DNA of 9,678 nucleotides from Bacteroidales bacterium 45-6. Its GTDB lineage: Bacteria; Bacteroidota; Bacteroidia; Bacteroidales; Dysgonomonadaceae. The DNA is taken from contig MKRS01000362.1 in the NCBI GenBank assembly GCA_001897035.1, forward strand, positions 1 through 9,678, read 5' to 3'. The translations under genes were made by a program, and so were the position numbers. The notes below the pieces were generated by a model. The model was not told where the DNA came from. It ran no database searches and was given only the letters and a program-made list of their open reading frames with translations. Below are positions 1 through 7,670 of the stretch, piece after piece. The number at the start of each line of letters is the position of its first letter. Position 1 is the first letter of the stretch.

Positions 1-36
1 TAAAAAAAATTGCACCCTCATTTTATTGAAAATAGT

Positions 37-807
37 ATGATAAGAAATATCTTGGTATTCATTTTCTTTGTAACTTCGACTGCCACATACATTCAGGCTT
101 CTCCTCCCAGAAATTACCGCCTTGTTTGGGCCGATGAGTTTTCTGGAATCCGCGCCGACACAACTGTGTGGACATTCGAAGTGGGCGATCATGGATGGGG
201 AAACAACGAATTACAGTATTATACTCCTGGCAAAAATGCTACGGTGAAAGAAGGAAAACTTATCCTTACAGCCCAAAAAGAAGGAAGTAAATACACTTCC
301 GCCCGAATGATAAGCCGTTCGAAGAAAATGTTCACGTATGGCTATATTGAAGTCAGGGCGAAGCTTCCCCAAGGCACAGGCACTTGGCCTGCAATCTGGA
401 TGCTGGGCGAGAATCTCGATGAAGCGGGATGGCCGGCATGTGGAGAATTGGACATAATGGAGCATGTGGGAAAAGATCCTCGACAAATCCATTGTTCCGT
501 GCACAACACATCGGGACATGGGGCTACCCCTTATACGGGGATTGTCCAGATCGCAGATCCTTTCCACAAGTTTCACCTCTATGCCATGGATTGGAACCAA
601 AGCCGGATTCGTTTCCTTGTGGATGGAAAGTTGGTATATGAATATGCCCCCAAGGAAAAGAACGCCGACAATTGGCCATTTAACAAACCGATGTTTTTGA
701 TTTTCAATCTGGCCATCGGTGGAAATTGGGGCGGCCCGCACATAGATGACAACTGTTTTCCCCAATCGTTGACGATTGATTATGTGCGTGTTTATCAGCC
801 AAAATGA
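37..807 (+). CDS. GH16 endo-beta-glucanase (laminarinase/lichenase type), secreted
   Basis: This 256-residue protein is a family 16 glycoside hydrolase. The family hydrolyses internal beta-1,3 or mixed beta-1,3/1,4 glucan bonds with retention. The signature GELDIMEHVG gives the ExDxxE active site: nucleophile E137, assisting D139, acid/base E142. Other family marks are WADEF near the N-terminus, the GYIEVRAKLP strand, GTWPAIWMLG just before the active site, and the C-terminal IDYVRVYQ strand. I start at ATG 37, not the in-frame TTG at 10, because residues 1-21 (MIRNILVF...YIQA) then form a clean signal peptide. There is no lipobox cysteine, so the enzyme is probably periplasmic or released. 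Length suits a single catalytic domain with no carbohydrate-binding module. The next gene, a GH3 glucosidase, begins 32 bp downstream, so it likely supplies oligosaccharides to that enzyme. Family is certain; laminarin versus mixed-linkage glucan specificity is inferred. Confidence 0.93.
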   Translation: MIRNILVFIFFVTSTATYIQASPPRNYRLVWADEFSGIRADTTVWTFEVGDHGWGNNELQYYTPGKNATVKEGKLILTAQKEGSKYTSARMISRSKKMFTYGYIEVRAKLPQGTGTWPAIWMLGENLDEAGWPACGELDIMEHVGKDPRQIHCSVHNTSGHGATPYTGIVQIADPFHKFHLYAMDWNQSRIRFLVDGKLVYEYAPKEKNADNWPFNKPMFLIFNLAIGGNWGGPHIDDNCFPQSLTIDYVRVYQPK

Positions 808-839
808 AATGACAGAATCAATATAATCTTAAATATACT

Positions 840-3074
840 ATGAGGAAATTATTTTGTACACTACTGCTATCTGCCGCAACGACAACCTTCTTCGCGCAGA
901 CAAAAACCGAAAAATTCGTAGATAACCTCCTTGCCAAGATGACTCTTGAGGAGAAAATCGGGCAGCTAAACCAATACAACGGCGATTGGGGGGCAACCGG
1001 AAAAATCACTCCCGATGGAGACAAGGAAAGCCAGATCAAACAGGGAAAAGTGGGGTCGATGCTCAACGTGACGGGTGTTGACAAAACCCGAAAGCTGCAG
1101 GAACTGGCCATGCAATCGCGCCTACACATCCCGTTGCTTTTCGGGCAGGATGTGATCCATGGATTTCGCACCACCTTCCCGATCCCTTTGGGCGAAACAG
1201 CTTCTTGGGATCTCGCCTTGATCGAAAAATCGGCCCACGTGGCGGCCACCGAGGCCGCAGCTTATGGCATTCACTGGACGTTTGCTCCGATGGTGGATGT
1301 GGCACGCGACCCACGTTGGGGACGAGTGATGGAAGGTGCAGGCGAGGACACCTATCTTGGTTCGAAGGTGGCCATCGCACGCGTAAAAGGATTTCAGGGA
1401 AACGGTTTGGGCAATGTGGATGCCGTGATGGCCTGTGCCAAACACTTTGCAGCTTACGGCGCTGCTGTGGGAGGACGCGATTACAATTCGGTGGACATGA
1501 GCCTTCGTCAGTTGAATGAAACTTATCTTCCGCCTTTCAAGGCTGCGGTGGATGCCGGAGCAGCTACATTGATGAACTCGTTCAACGACATCAATGGCGT
1601 GCCAGCCACAGGAAATAGATATATTTTGCGGGAAAAATTGAAAAAAGAATGGGGCTTCAAGGGTTTCGTGGTGAGTGACTGGGGAAGCATTGGGGAGATG
1701 ATCCCTCACGGATTTGCCAAAGACGGATACGATGCTGCCTTGAAGGCAATCACCGCAGGCAGCGACATGGATATGGAAAGCCGTTGCTACCGCGACCACC
1801 TGAAACAACTTGTGGCTGACGGAAAAGTGCCGGTGGCCTTGATCGACGATGCCGTGAAACGGATATTGTTGAAAAAATACGAACTCGGCTTGTTTGACGA
1901 TCCTTACCGTTTTTGCAACGAGGAGCGCCAAAAAGCACAGGAAAACAATATCGAAAATAGGAAATTCGCCCGCGAAGTGGGAGCCAAAAGTATTGTCTTG
2001 CTAAAAAATGATGCTGTGAAAGGCCAGCCCCTGTTGCCTTTGTCTGCCGAAAATAAAACGATAGCCTTGATAGGGCCTTTCATGAAAGCTACAATCGCCA
2101 ACCACGGCTTTTGGTCCATCGCTTTTCCGGACGATTCTACGCGCATCGTGAGCCAATATGATGGTATTGCACACCGTTCAAACGGGCAATCTTCCATCGT
2201 GTATGCCAAGGGTTGCAATGTGAACGACAGCGATCGATCGGGTTTTGCAGAAGCAATTGAAGCGGCTCAAAAAGCGGATGTGGTGGTGATGTCGCTCGGC
2301 GAGGCCCACGACATGAGCGGCGAGGCCAAAAGCCGTAGCAGCATCCGTATTCCTGGCGTTCAAGAAGAATTGTTGAAGGCCATTTGTGCCACCGGAAAGC
2401 CGGTTGTGTTGCTTGTCAATGCGGGTCGCCCACTCGTGTTCGAATGGGCTTCGGACAATGTCCCTGCCATTCTATACACTTGGTGGCTGGGTACAGAAGC
2501 TGGTAATTCGATCGCCGATGTCTTGTTTGGCGACTACAATCCGTCGGGGAAACTGCCAATGTCGTTTCCACGCACCGAAGGGCAAATTCCCATTTATTAC
2601 AACCATTACAACACTGGCCGCCCAGCCAAAGATGATGCAGACAAATTGTACGTGTCGGCTTACATCGACTTGGACAACAGCCCGAAATACGCTTTTGGTT
2701 ATGGACTGAGCTACACGCATTTCGATATATCGAATCTCCGCTTGTCGTCCGATAAAATGGCTGTCAGAGGAGGAAAAATCGGGGTGACGGTGGATGTGAA
2801 AAACACCGGGAACTACGACGGCGAAGAAGTGGTGCAACTCTATATCCGCGACTTGGTGGGAAGTGTTGTCCGCCCGGTGAAGGAATTGAAAGGGTTTAAA
2901 AAAATCTTCTTGAAAAAGGGAGAAGCTACTTCTGTCTCTTTTCAGCTTACTCCTGACGACTTGAAATTTTACAACAACGAGGTGCAATTGGTGAATGAAG
3001 CCGGAGAATACAATGTTTTCGTAGGAAATTCATCGCAAGCATCTTTGGCAGGACATTTTTCGCTGGTAAATTAA
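840..3074 (+). CDS. bglX: GH3 beta-glucosidase, BglX type, exported
   Basis: This 744-residue family 3 glycoside hydrolase closely follows the layout of E. coli BglX, which removes terminal glucose from beta-linked gluco-oligosaccharides. Residues 1 to about 19 are a signal peptide (MRKLFCTLLL...FFA) with cleavage before QTKTEK, placing it in the periplasm. The (beta/alpha)8 domain spans about 25-360 and includes FGQDVIHGFRT (102-111), KHF (201-203) and VVSDWGS with nucleophile D280. The alpha/beta sandwich (about 380-600) has the BglX-like stretch GEAHDMSGEAKSRS; E495 is the likely acid/base. NAGRPLVFEW and SGKLPMSFPR follow. A fibronectin-III-like domain closes the protein (about 640-740). 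It lies 32 bp after the GH16 gene with no terminator between, so they are probably cotranscribed. Substrates would be products of the GH16 enzyme, but GH3 enzymes are promiscuous and beta-xylosidase activity is not excluded. Confidence 0.93.
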   Translation: MRKLFCTLLLSAATTTFFAQTKTEKFVDNLLAKMTLEEKIGQLNQYNGDWGATGKITPDGDKESQIKQGKVGSMLNVTGVDKTRKLQELAMQSRLHIPLLFGQDVIHGFRTTFPIPLGETASWDLALIEKSAHVAATEAAAYGIHWTFAPMVDVARDPRWGRVMEGAGEDTYLGSKVAIARVKGFQGNGLGNVDAVMACAKHFAAYGAAVGGRDYNSVDMSLRQLNETYLPPFKAAVDAGAATLMNSFNDINGVPATGNRYILREKLKKEWGFKGFVVSDWGSIGEMIPHGFAKDGYDAALKAITAGSDMDMESRCYRDHLKQLVADGKVPVALIDDAVKRILLKKYELGLFDDPYRFCNEERQKAQENNIENRKFAREVGAKSIVLLKNDAVKGQPLLPLSAENKTIALIGPFMKATIANHGFWSIAFPDDSTRIVSQYDGIAHRSNGQSSIVYAKGCNVNDSDRSGFAEAIEAAQKADVVVMSLGEAHDMSGEAKSRSSIRIPGVQEELLKAICATGKPVVLLVNAGRPLVFEWASDNVPAILYTWWLGTEAGNSIADVLFGDYNPSGKLPMSFPRTEGQIPIYYNHYNTGRPAKDDADKLYVSAYIDLDNSPKYAFGYGLSYTHFDISNLRLSSDKMAVRGGKIGVTVDVKNTGNYDGEEVVQLYIRDLVGSVVRPVKELKGFKKIFLKKGEATSVSFQLTPDDLKFYNNEVQLVNEAGEYNVFVGNSSQASLAGHFSLVN

Positions 3075-3092
3075 TCAAGAGACCAAGAACCT

Positions 3093-3174
3093 ATGTGAAC
3101 GAGTGAAGAAGTAAACCCGTGAACAAATGGACAAGATTAAAGCATTACTTGATTACTCGGTAACATGGTCACAT
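3093..3174. repeat. 82-bp mirrored array of 8-bp units between the GH3 genes
   Basis: This is most of the 113-bp gap between the two GH3 genes. The left half (3093-3132) reads as five consecutive 8-mers: ATGTGAAC, GAGTGAAG, AAGTAAAC, CCGTGAAC, AAATGGAC. After a 2-bp centre, the right half (3135-3174) reads as five 8-mers of opposite polarity: GATTAAAG, CATTACTT, GATTACTC, GGTAACAT, GGTCACAT. The outermost units are near-perfect inverted repeats (7 of 8 positions), and the third pair matches at 6 of 8. The other pairs are poor, about 21 of 40 overall. The exact 8-bp phase and the mirror symmetry suggest a degenerate interspersed palindromic element rather than random intergenic DNA. Its function is unknown; an RNA hairpin affecting expression between the two genes is one possibility. 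I see no promoter or canonical terminator here. Confidence 0.6.
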
Positions 3175-3187
3175 AAAATACATTTAG

Positions 3188-5467
3188 ATGAAAAAAATCA
3201 TATTGTCAGCCTGTACGCTGATGCTGGGCTTCGCAGCTTTTGCGCAAGTGCCTCAATTGGGTAAGAATAAAATATCGGACGTGATAGCGGCCATGACGCT
3301 CCAAGAGAAAGTGTATCTGCTGATGGGGCTCGGCGACCAGAACTGGACAAATCCACCTTCGGGTGAGAAGACCGTGATTGTTGCTGGCGAGGCTGGTAGA
3401 ACTTGGGACATTCGCCGGCTGGGTATTCCGCCGACTGCACTGACTGACGGTCCTGCCGGATTACGCATAGAAGCGAAGCCGAAAGATGCCAAACAAACGT
3501 TCTATTGCACCGCATTTCCCACCGCTACCGCTTTGGCCTCGAGCTGGAACACTGCACTTGTCGAAAACGTCGGCAAATCGATGGGCAACGAAGTCCTCGA
3601 ATACGGTTCGGATGTGTTGCTGTCTCCGGCTATCAATATCCACCGCAACCCCCTTTGTGGTCGTAACTTCGAATACTATTCGGAAGATCCTTTGGTGGCC
3701 GGAAAAATGGGGGCGGCCATGATCCGCGGACTCCAATCCAACGGAGTGGGCAGTTCCCTGAAACATTTTGCTGCCAACAATATCGAGACCAACCGCACGA
3801 CCATCAATGCCGTCATCAGCCAGCGGGCCTTGCGTGAAATCTATTTGCGGGCTTTTGAAATTGCCGTCAAAGAGGGAAATCCCTGGACGGTGATGTCGTC
3901 TTATAACCGCTTGAATGGGTTTTATACCTCCGAAAATTACGACCTGATTACCACCGTTCTTCGCAACGAATGGGGATTCAAAGGTTTGGTGATGTCCGAC
4001 TGGTGGGGAGGTGCGGATGCTGTGGCGCAGATGAACGCTGGTAACGACCTCCTTATGCCTGGCTGCAACCAGCGTGAAGAGTTGCTGAAAGCCGTTAAAA
4101 ACAAGACGATCGATGAAAAAGTGATCGACCGGAATTTGGAACGTATCTTGACCTTCATCCTCAAAACTCCCCGTTTCAAAGGGTACAATTATTCCTATCA
4201 TCCCGATTTGGTGGCTCACGCCGCTGTTTCACGCAGTGCTGCCACGGAGTGCATGGTGCTTCTCAAAAACGAAAACAACACCTTGCCGTTTAAAGGAATT
4301 AAGCAAGTAGCTCTTTTCGGCAAAACGTCTTACCGCTTTATTGCCGGAGGAACGGGAAGCGGCGAAGTGAATTACGAAAAAGCCATATCCATCAAGGACG
4401 GTTTTGTGAATGCAGGGTATAAGGTGTTGCCCCAGTTGGAAACCATTTACACCCAGTTTATTGATACGGTGATGACCAATTCGAAAGAGGAAAACAAGAA
4501 GCAGGTGGTCGATTTCCACGCCGAATTGCCCCTTGAGAAAGCTGTCATCGAAGCACAGGTGAAACATTCGGACGTAGCCGTCATCACCATCGGACGGAAT
4601 GCCGGAGAAGGTTGGGACCGCAAAGCCAGTGATTTCAGCTTGAGCGAAACAGAAAAAAACCTGATTAAGGATGTGGCCGAGGTGTATCATGCTGCCGGAA
4701 AAAAAGTGGTGGTGGTGCTCAACATCGGAGGCGTTGTAGCCACCGCTGATTGGCGTGACCTGCCTGATGCTATCCTGCTGGCATGGCAAACCGGACAGGA
4801 GGGAGGCAATGCATTGGCGGACATTCTGAAGGGAAATGTGAATCCTTCCGCCAAATTGCCGATGAGCTTTCCGATGAAATACGAGGATGTGCCTTCGGCC
4901 AAAACTTTCCCTGGCGAACCGGCTGACAATCCGGTGAACGCTCCCTATGAGGAAGGCATTTACGTGGGGTATCGCTATTACGACAGCTTTTCTGTGCCTG
5001 TTGCCTACGAGTTCGGTTATGGACTGTCTTACACACAGTTTGCCTATTCCGACCTGAAACTGAGCAGTTCCACTTTCTCGGACAAGATAGAAGTTTCGCT
5101 GACGGTAAAAAACAGTGGCAAAACCGCTGGGAAGGAAGTCGTGCAACTGTATCTCTCCGCTCCTCAAACAGAAATCGAAAAACCAGCCCAAGAGTTGAAA
5201 GCATTTGCCAAAACCCGTTTGCTGAAACCCGGCGAAAGCCAGCAAGTGAGTTTCACGCTTGATACCCGTTTGCTCGCGTCCTATTGGAGCGGAATCAGCG
5301 CCTGGGTAGCCGAGAAGGGTACTTACGAGGTGAAGGTAGGAGCTTCTTCGCGTGATATTCGCCAGAAAGCATCTTTTTCTTTGCCCCAAACGCTGGAAGT
5401 GGAAAAACTCCACCACGTGCTCTATCCAAACCGGGTGGTCAAGGAATTATCTATCGGTTCAAAATAA
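3188..5467 (+). CDS. GH3 beta-glycosidase (second, divergent type), exported
   Basis: This 759-residue family 3 glycoside hydrolase has a signal peptide at residues 1-19 (MKKIILSACT...AAFA, cleaved before QVPQL). The TIM-barrel domain includes LTDGPAGLR (85-93), CGRNFEYYSEDP (157-168), KHFAANN (192-198) and VMSDWWGG with nucleophile D271. In the second domain GRNAGEGWDRK (469-479) lies where the acid/base is expected, so E474 is the candidate. SAKLPMSFP and FGYGLSYT mark the join to a C-terminal fibronectin-III-like domain (about 620-735). No PA14 insert is present at this length. The DGPAGLR and GRNFEYYSEDP motifs separate it from the BglX-type neighbour, so the two are not a recent duplication. 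It sits between the BglX-type gene and the GH63-like gene (33 bp downstream). A beta-glucosidase or related exo-beta-glycosidase role is likely; linkage and sugar cannot be read from the sequence. Confidence 0.92.
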   Translation: MKKIILSACTLMLGFAAFAQVPQLGKNKISDVIAAMTLQEKVYLLMGLGDQNWTNPPSGEKTVIVAGEAGRTWDIRRLGIPPTALTDGPAGLRIEAKPKDAKQTFYCTAFPTATALASSWNTALVENVGKSMGNEVLEYGSDVLLSPAINIHRNPLCGRNFEYYSEDPLVAGKMGAAMIRGLQSNGVGSSLKHFAANNIETNRTTINAVISQRALREIYLRAFEIAVKEGNPWTVMSSYNRLNGFYTSENYDLITTVLRNEWGFKGLVMSDWWGGADAVAQMNAGNDLLMPGCNQREELLKAVKNKTIDEKVIDRNLERILTFILKTPRFKGYNYSYHPDLVAHAAVSRSAATECMVLLKNENNTLPFKGIKQVALFGKTSYRFIAGGTGSGEVNYEKAISIKDGFVNAGYKVLPQLETIYTQFIDTVMTNSKEENKKQVVDFHAELPLEKAVIEAQVKHSDVAVITIGRNAGEGWDRKASDFSLSETEKNLIKDVAEVYHAAGKKVVVVLNIGGVVATADWRDLPDAILLAWQTGQEGGNALADILKGNVNPSAKLPMSFPMKYEDVPSAKTFPGEPADNPVNAPYEEGIYVGYRYYDSFSVPVAYEFGYGLSYTQFAYSDLKLSSSTFSDKIEVSLTVKNSGKTAGKEVVQLYLSAPQTEIEKPAQELKAFAKTRLLKPGESQQVSFTLDTRLLASYWSGISAWVAEKGTYEVKVGASSRDIRQKASFSLPQTLEVEKLHHVLYPNRVVKELSIGSK

Positions 5468-5500
5468 TTTATCTGAAAATCATTTGCCTTAGATTTAGCC

Positions 5501-7075
5501 ATGAAAAACATACTTTTAACCTTGTGGCTTTGTTGCTTTGTTGTGTCTCTCGTGGCACAGCAGGAGCCCTACAAGTTATACACCTACAATAAATATTTTG
5601 AAGAAAATTCGTTTGTAAAAGCTCCCCAAGATACTGCCAGCCCCCCAAGCTTCGGGCAAATCAGGAATAAATTGCCACAACCCTTTTGGAAAAATCACCA
5701 AGATGCCATCGACTGCTATTGGCGCGCTTGGGAGATCGCTTTCAGCCATTTGAAAAAGGGGACGATCGAGAATGGCTTTGTTTCGCCCTATATTGATCCT
5801 GCTTTCAACGGAAATATCTTCATGTGGGATGGCTCCTTCATGACGATGTTTGGAAGGTACGGTTCGCGGGCATTCAATTTTCAGGGAACATTGGATAACT
5901 TTTATGCCAAGCAGGTTCCCGATGGCTTCATTTGCCGCGAAATATATGGCAAGAGCGGCAAAGACTGCTTCGAACGGGTAGATCCTTCCAGCACTGGCCC
6001 CAACATCATGCCGTGGGTGGAATGGGAATATTTTCTCAATTTCAACGATACAATCCGCCTCAAGAAAGTGTTTCCTCCCTTGTTGGCTTATTATAAGTGG
6101 TTCGAACTGAACCGCACCTGGAAAGATGGCTCCTACTTCCTGAGCGGATGGGGATGCGGGATGGACAACCAGCCCCGAGTGCCCAACGGCTACGACGTGC
6201 AGTGGAGCAACGGGCACATGTCGTGGGTGGATGCCTGCATGCAAGCTGTTTTTGCTGCCAAAACGTTGGTGAAGATGGCAAACATACTCCATCGGGAAAA
6301 TGATGTGGTGGACTTGAAAAAGGAAATCGGAGCACTTAGCCGTTTTGTGAACGAACAGATGTGGAACGACAAACTTCATTTTTATACCGACAAATTCCGG
6401 GATGGCTCGCTCTCCTCTACCCAAACGGTGGGCTCCTACTGGTCTCTTTTGGCCGAAGTGGTGCCTGCTGAACGGATGAAAAGTTACGTGGGCCAATTGG
6501 CTGATCCGAAAAAATTTGCCCGTCCTCATCGCGTTCCGTCGCTGGCCGCGGATTGTCCCGAATACGATCCCAACGGTGGCTACTGGCGGGGTGCAGTATG
6601 GGCTCCGACTGTCTATATGGTGCTTCGTGGGCTATCCGCCATTGGTCAGGACAGCTTGGCACACGCCATTGGAGTGAACCACCACCACAATATCGTGGAA
6701 GTCTTTAAGCAAACTGGAACCTTCTTTGAAAATTATGCTCCTGAAAAAGCTCAAGGAAACAACCGGAACGACTTTGTCGGATGGACCGGTCTGCCTCCAA
6801 TTGCCGTCCTCTTCGAATACGTATTTGGCATACAAGCCGATGTACCTCATCATCGATTGGTGTGGCGCATCGATTTGACGGATGAATTTGGCGTGAATGA
6901 ATATCCCTATGGAGTCGATGGAATAGTCAATCTGAAATGCAAAGCCCGGAAAAGCGAACTCGAAAAGCCCCAAGTAGTGGTGAATTCTTCCACTGACCTC
7001 GATCTCGTTGTGATATGGGCAGGAGGCCAATACACCCTGAAGGTGAAGGGAAAGGCGGCAAAAAAAGAGAACTGA
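5501..7075 (+). CDS. GH63/MGH1-like (alpha/alpha)6-barrel glycoside hydrolase, exported
   Basis: This 524-residue protein belongs to the six-hairpin glycosidases related to GH63, mannosylglycerate hydrolase and trehalase. Residues 1-19 are a signal peptide (MKNILLTLWL...SLVA), so it acts in the periplasm or outside. Seen in order: FMWDGSFMTMFG (107-118), the acid-site motif GCGMDNQPR (218-226, D222 the probable general acid), WSNGHMSWVDACMQ (235-248), YWRGAVWAP (361-369), and FFENYAPEKAQG (408-419), where E410 or E415 is the probable base. A short beta-rich tail (about 455-520) follows the barrel. The large N-terminal beta-sandwich of E. coli YgjK-type GH63 proteins is missing, because the barrel begins near residue 60. 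It is the last gene of the glycan cluster, 33 bp after the second GH3 gene. Characterised relatives mostly cleave alpha-linked sugars, which fits oddly with GH16 and GH3 neighbours. Fold is confident, substrate unknown; a periplasmic trehalase-like role is an alternative. Confidence 0.82.
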   Translation: MKNILLTLWLCCFVVSLVAQQEPYKLYTYNKYFEENSFVKAPQDTASPPSFGQIRNKLPQPFWKNHQDAIDCYWRAWEIAFSHLKKGTIENGFVSPYIDPAFNGNIFMWDGSFMTMFGRYGSRAFNFQGTLDNFYAKQVPDGFICREIYGKSGKDCFERVDPSSTGPNIMPWVEWEYFLNFNDTIRLKKVFPPLLAYYKWFELNRTWKDGSYFLSGWGCGMDNQPRVPNGYDVQWSNGHMSWVDACMQAVFAAKTLVKMANILHRENDVVDLKKEIGALSRFVNEQMWNDKLHFYTDKFRDGSLSSTQTVGSYWSLLAEVVPAERMKSYVGQLADPKKFARPHRVPSLAADCPEYDPNGGYWRGAVWAPTVYMVLRGLSAIGQDSLAHAIGVNHHHNIVEVFKQTGTFFENYAPEKAQGNNRNDFVGWTGLPPIAVLFEYVFGIQADVPHHRLVWRIDLTDEFGVNEYPYGVDGIVNLKCKARKSELEKPQVVVNSSTDLDLVVIWAGGQYTLKVKGKAAKKEN

Positions 7076-7187
7076 TGGCAATCATCGGTTTTTAGTCTAT
7101 GGCTTCTGGGATCGCTTGCTCTTGCCATCCCGGAAATAGAATTGAGCCCGAAGGAAAGTGCAAGTGAGGGATTTTACCATCGAAGCC

Positions 7188-7218
7188 TTGTTTTATCTGG
7201 CCATTTCCCTTACTTTTG
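7188..7218 (+). promoter_or_regulatory. Bacteroides-type promoter (-33 TTG, -7 TACTTTTG)
   Basis: TTG at 7188-7190, a 20-bp spacer, and TACTTTTG at 7211-7218 match the primary sigma consensus of Bacteroides (TTTG/TTG, 19-21 bp, TAnnTTTG). The last G lies 5 bp before ATG 7224. A transcript would therefore begin at or very near the start codon of the small His/Cys-rich protein gene. This is the best promoter match I found in the window. It marks the efflux genes as a unit separate from the glycan operon. Consensus match only; not otherwise tested. Confidence 0.5.
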
Positions 7219-7223
7219 CAATC

Positions 7224-7661
7224 ATGGGCAGAAAGCTTTTTCCACACATATTGCTACTATTCTCCATGCTGGTTGCTTTGGCGCACGCTGTGGTGCCGCA
7301 CCATGAGCATGGCGAAGTTGTGTGTTTTGAATCGAAGCATTGTTTGTCCGACCAATATTCTCCGCCTGAGGAGCAAGCCTCAGAAATGGCAGCCATTCCT
7401 CACAGCCACCATCCGCAGACCTGTTGTAACAGTAGCGCATCCATGGATTCGAACTTTCGAAAACAGGTGCAAATTAAAGCCGCCAAGGATGATTCTTCCC
7501 GCCACTTTACAGCCATTCTGTGGGGATATTTCGCCTCGGCTTGTCTCTTGAATTCTTTCGAAGAGAAGAAGATTTCCCACTTTTCTTGCTATTCAAACCT
7601 CTATACTTCCATTCCAGCCCATGCCGATCATGGCTTGAGAGCTCCCCCTTTTTTCAATTAG
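7224..7661 (+). CDS. Small His/Cys-rich exported protein of a metal-efflux locus (DUF6769-like)
   Basis: This 145-residue protein has a hydrophobic N-terminus (MGRKLFPHILLLFSMLVALA) that is a signal peptide or membrane anchor. Clusters of likely metal ligands follow: VPHHEHGEVVCF, then KHC, and then PHSHHPQTCC. The HAVVPHHEH stretch just after the signal is characteristic of small Bacteroidota proteins encoded beside CusB/CusA-type efflux genes, annotated as DUF6769 as I recall. I infer periplasmic binding or sensing of a soft or transition metal, but no biochemical role is established. An in-frame GTG at 7158 would add 22 residues. I prefer ATG 7224 because the longer form puts 22 residues ahead of a good signal peptide, and because a promoter match ends 5 bp before this ATG. 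A second hydrophobic patch (AILWGYFASACLL) lies near residues 96-108. The efflux adaptor gene follows after a 327-bp gap. Confidence 0.7.
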   Translation: MGRKLFPHILLLFSMLVALAHAVVPHHEHGEVVCFESKHCLSDQYSPPEEQASEMAAIPHSHHPQTCCNSSASMDSNFRKQVQIKAAKDDSSRHFTAILWGYFASACLLNSFEEKKISHFSCYSNLYTSIPAHADHGLRAPPFFN

Positions 7662-7670
7662 TATTTTTTC

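Noticed and set aside
10..36. In-frame TTG start adding nine residues to the GH16 protein
   Set aside because: The extension puts polar residues ahead of a good signal peptide. ATG 37 gives a standard export signal.
1122..1931. Minus-strand open frame of 269 codons inside the BglX-type gene
   Set aside because: Antisense shadow of conserved GH3 sequence, with no family features of its own.
4229..5416. Long open frame (395 codons) on the minus strand inside the second GH3 gene
   Set aside because: It lies wholly antisense to a clear GH3 coding sequence, shows no recognisable domain, and its His/Phe/Arg-rich composition is typical of a reverse-frame shadow.
5576..6529. Minus-strand open frame of 317 codons inside the GH63-like gene
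   Set aside because: Antisense shadow. The sense frame carries all the conserved glycosidase motifs.
7074..7129. Inverted repeat GATGGCAA/TTGCCATC after the glycan operon as a terminator
   Set aside because: The loop would be 40 nt and no T-run follows. A smaller stem (CTGGGAT/ATCCCGG) nearby also lacks a T-run.
7158..7223. GTG start for the small His/Cys-rich protein
   Set aside because: It would place 22 residues before a good signal sequence, AAGGA is too close to the GTG, and a consensus promoter lies inside the extension.
7619..7656. CCATG/CATGG hairpin followed by six T as a terminator of the small protein gene
   Set aside because: The stem is only five perfect pairs, lies inside the coding region, and is separated from the T-run by 17 bases.
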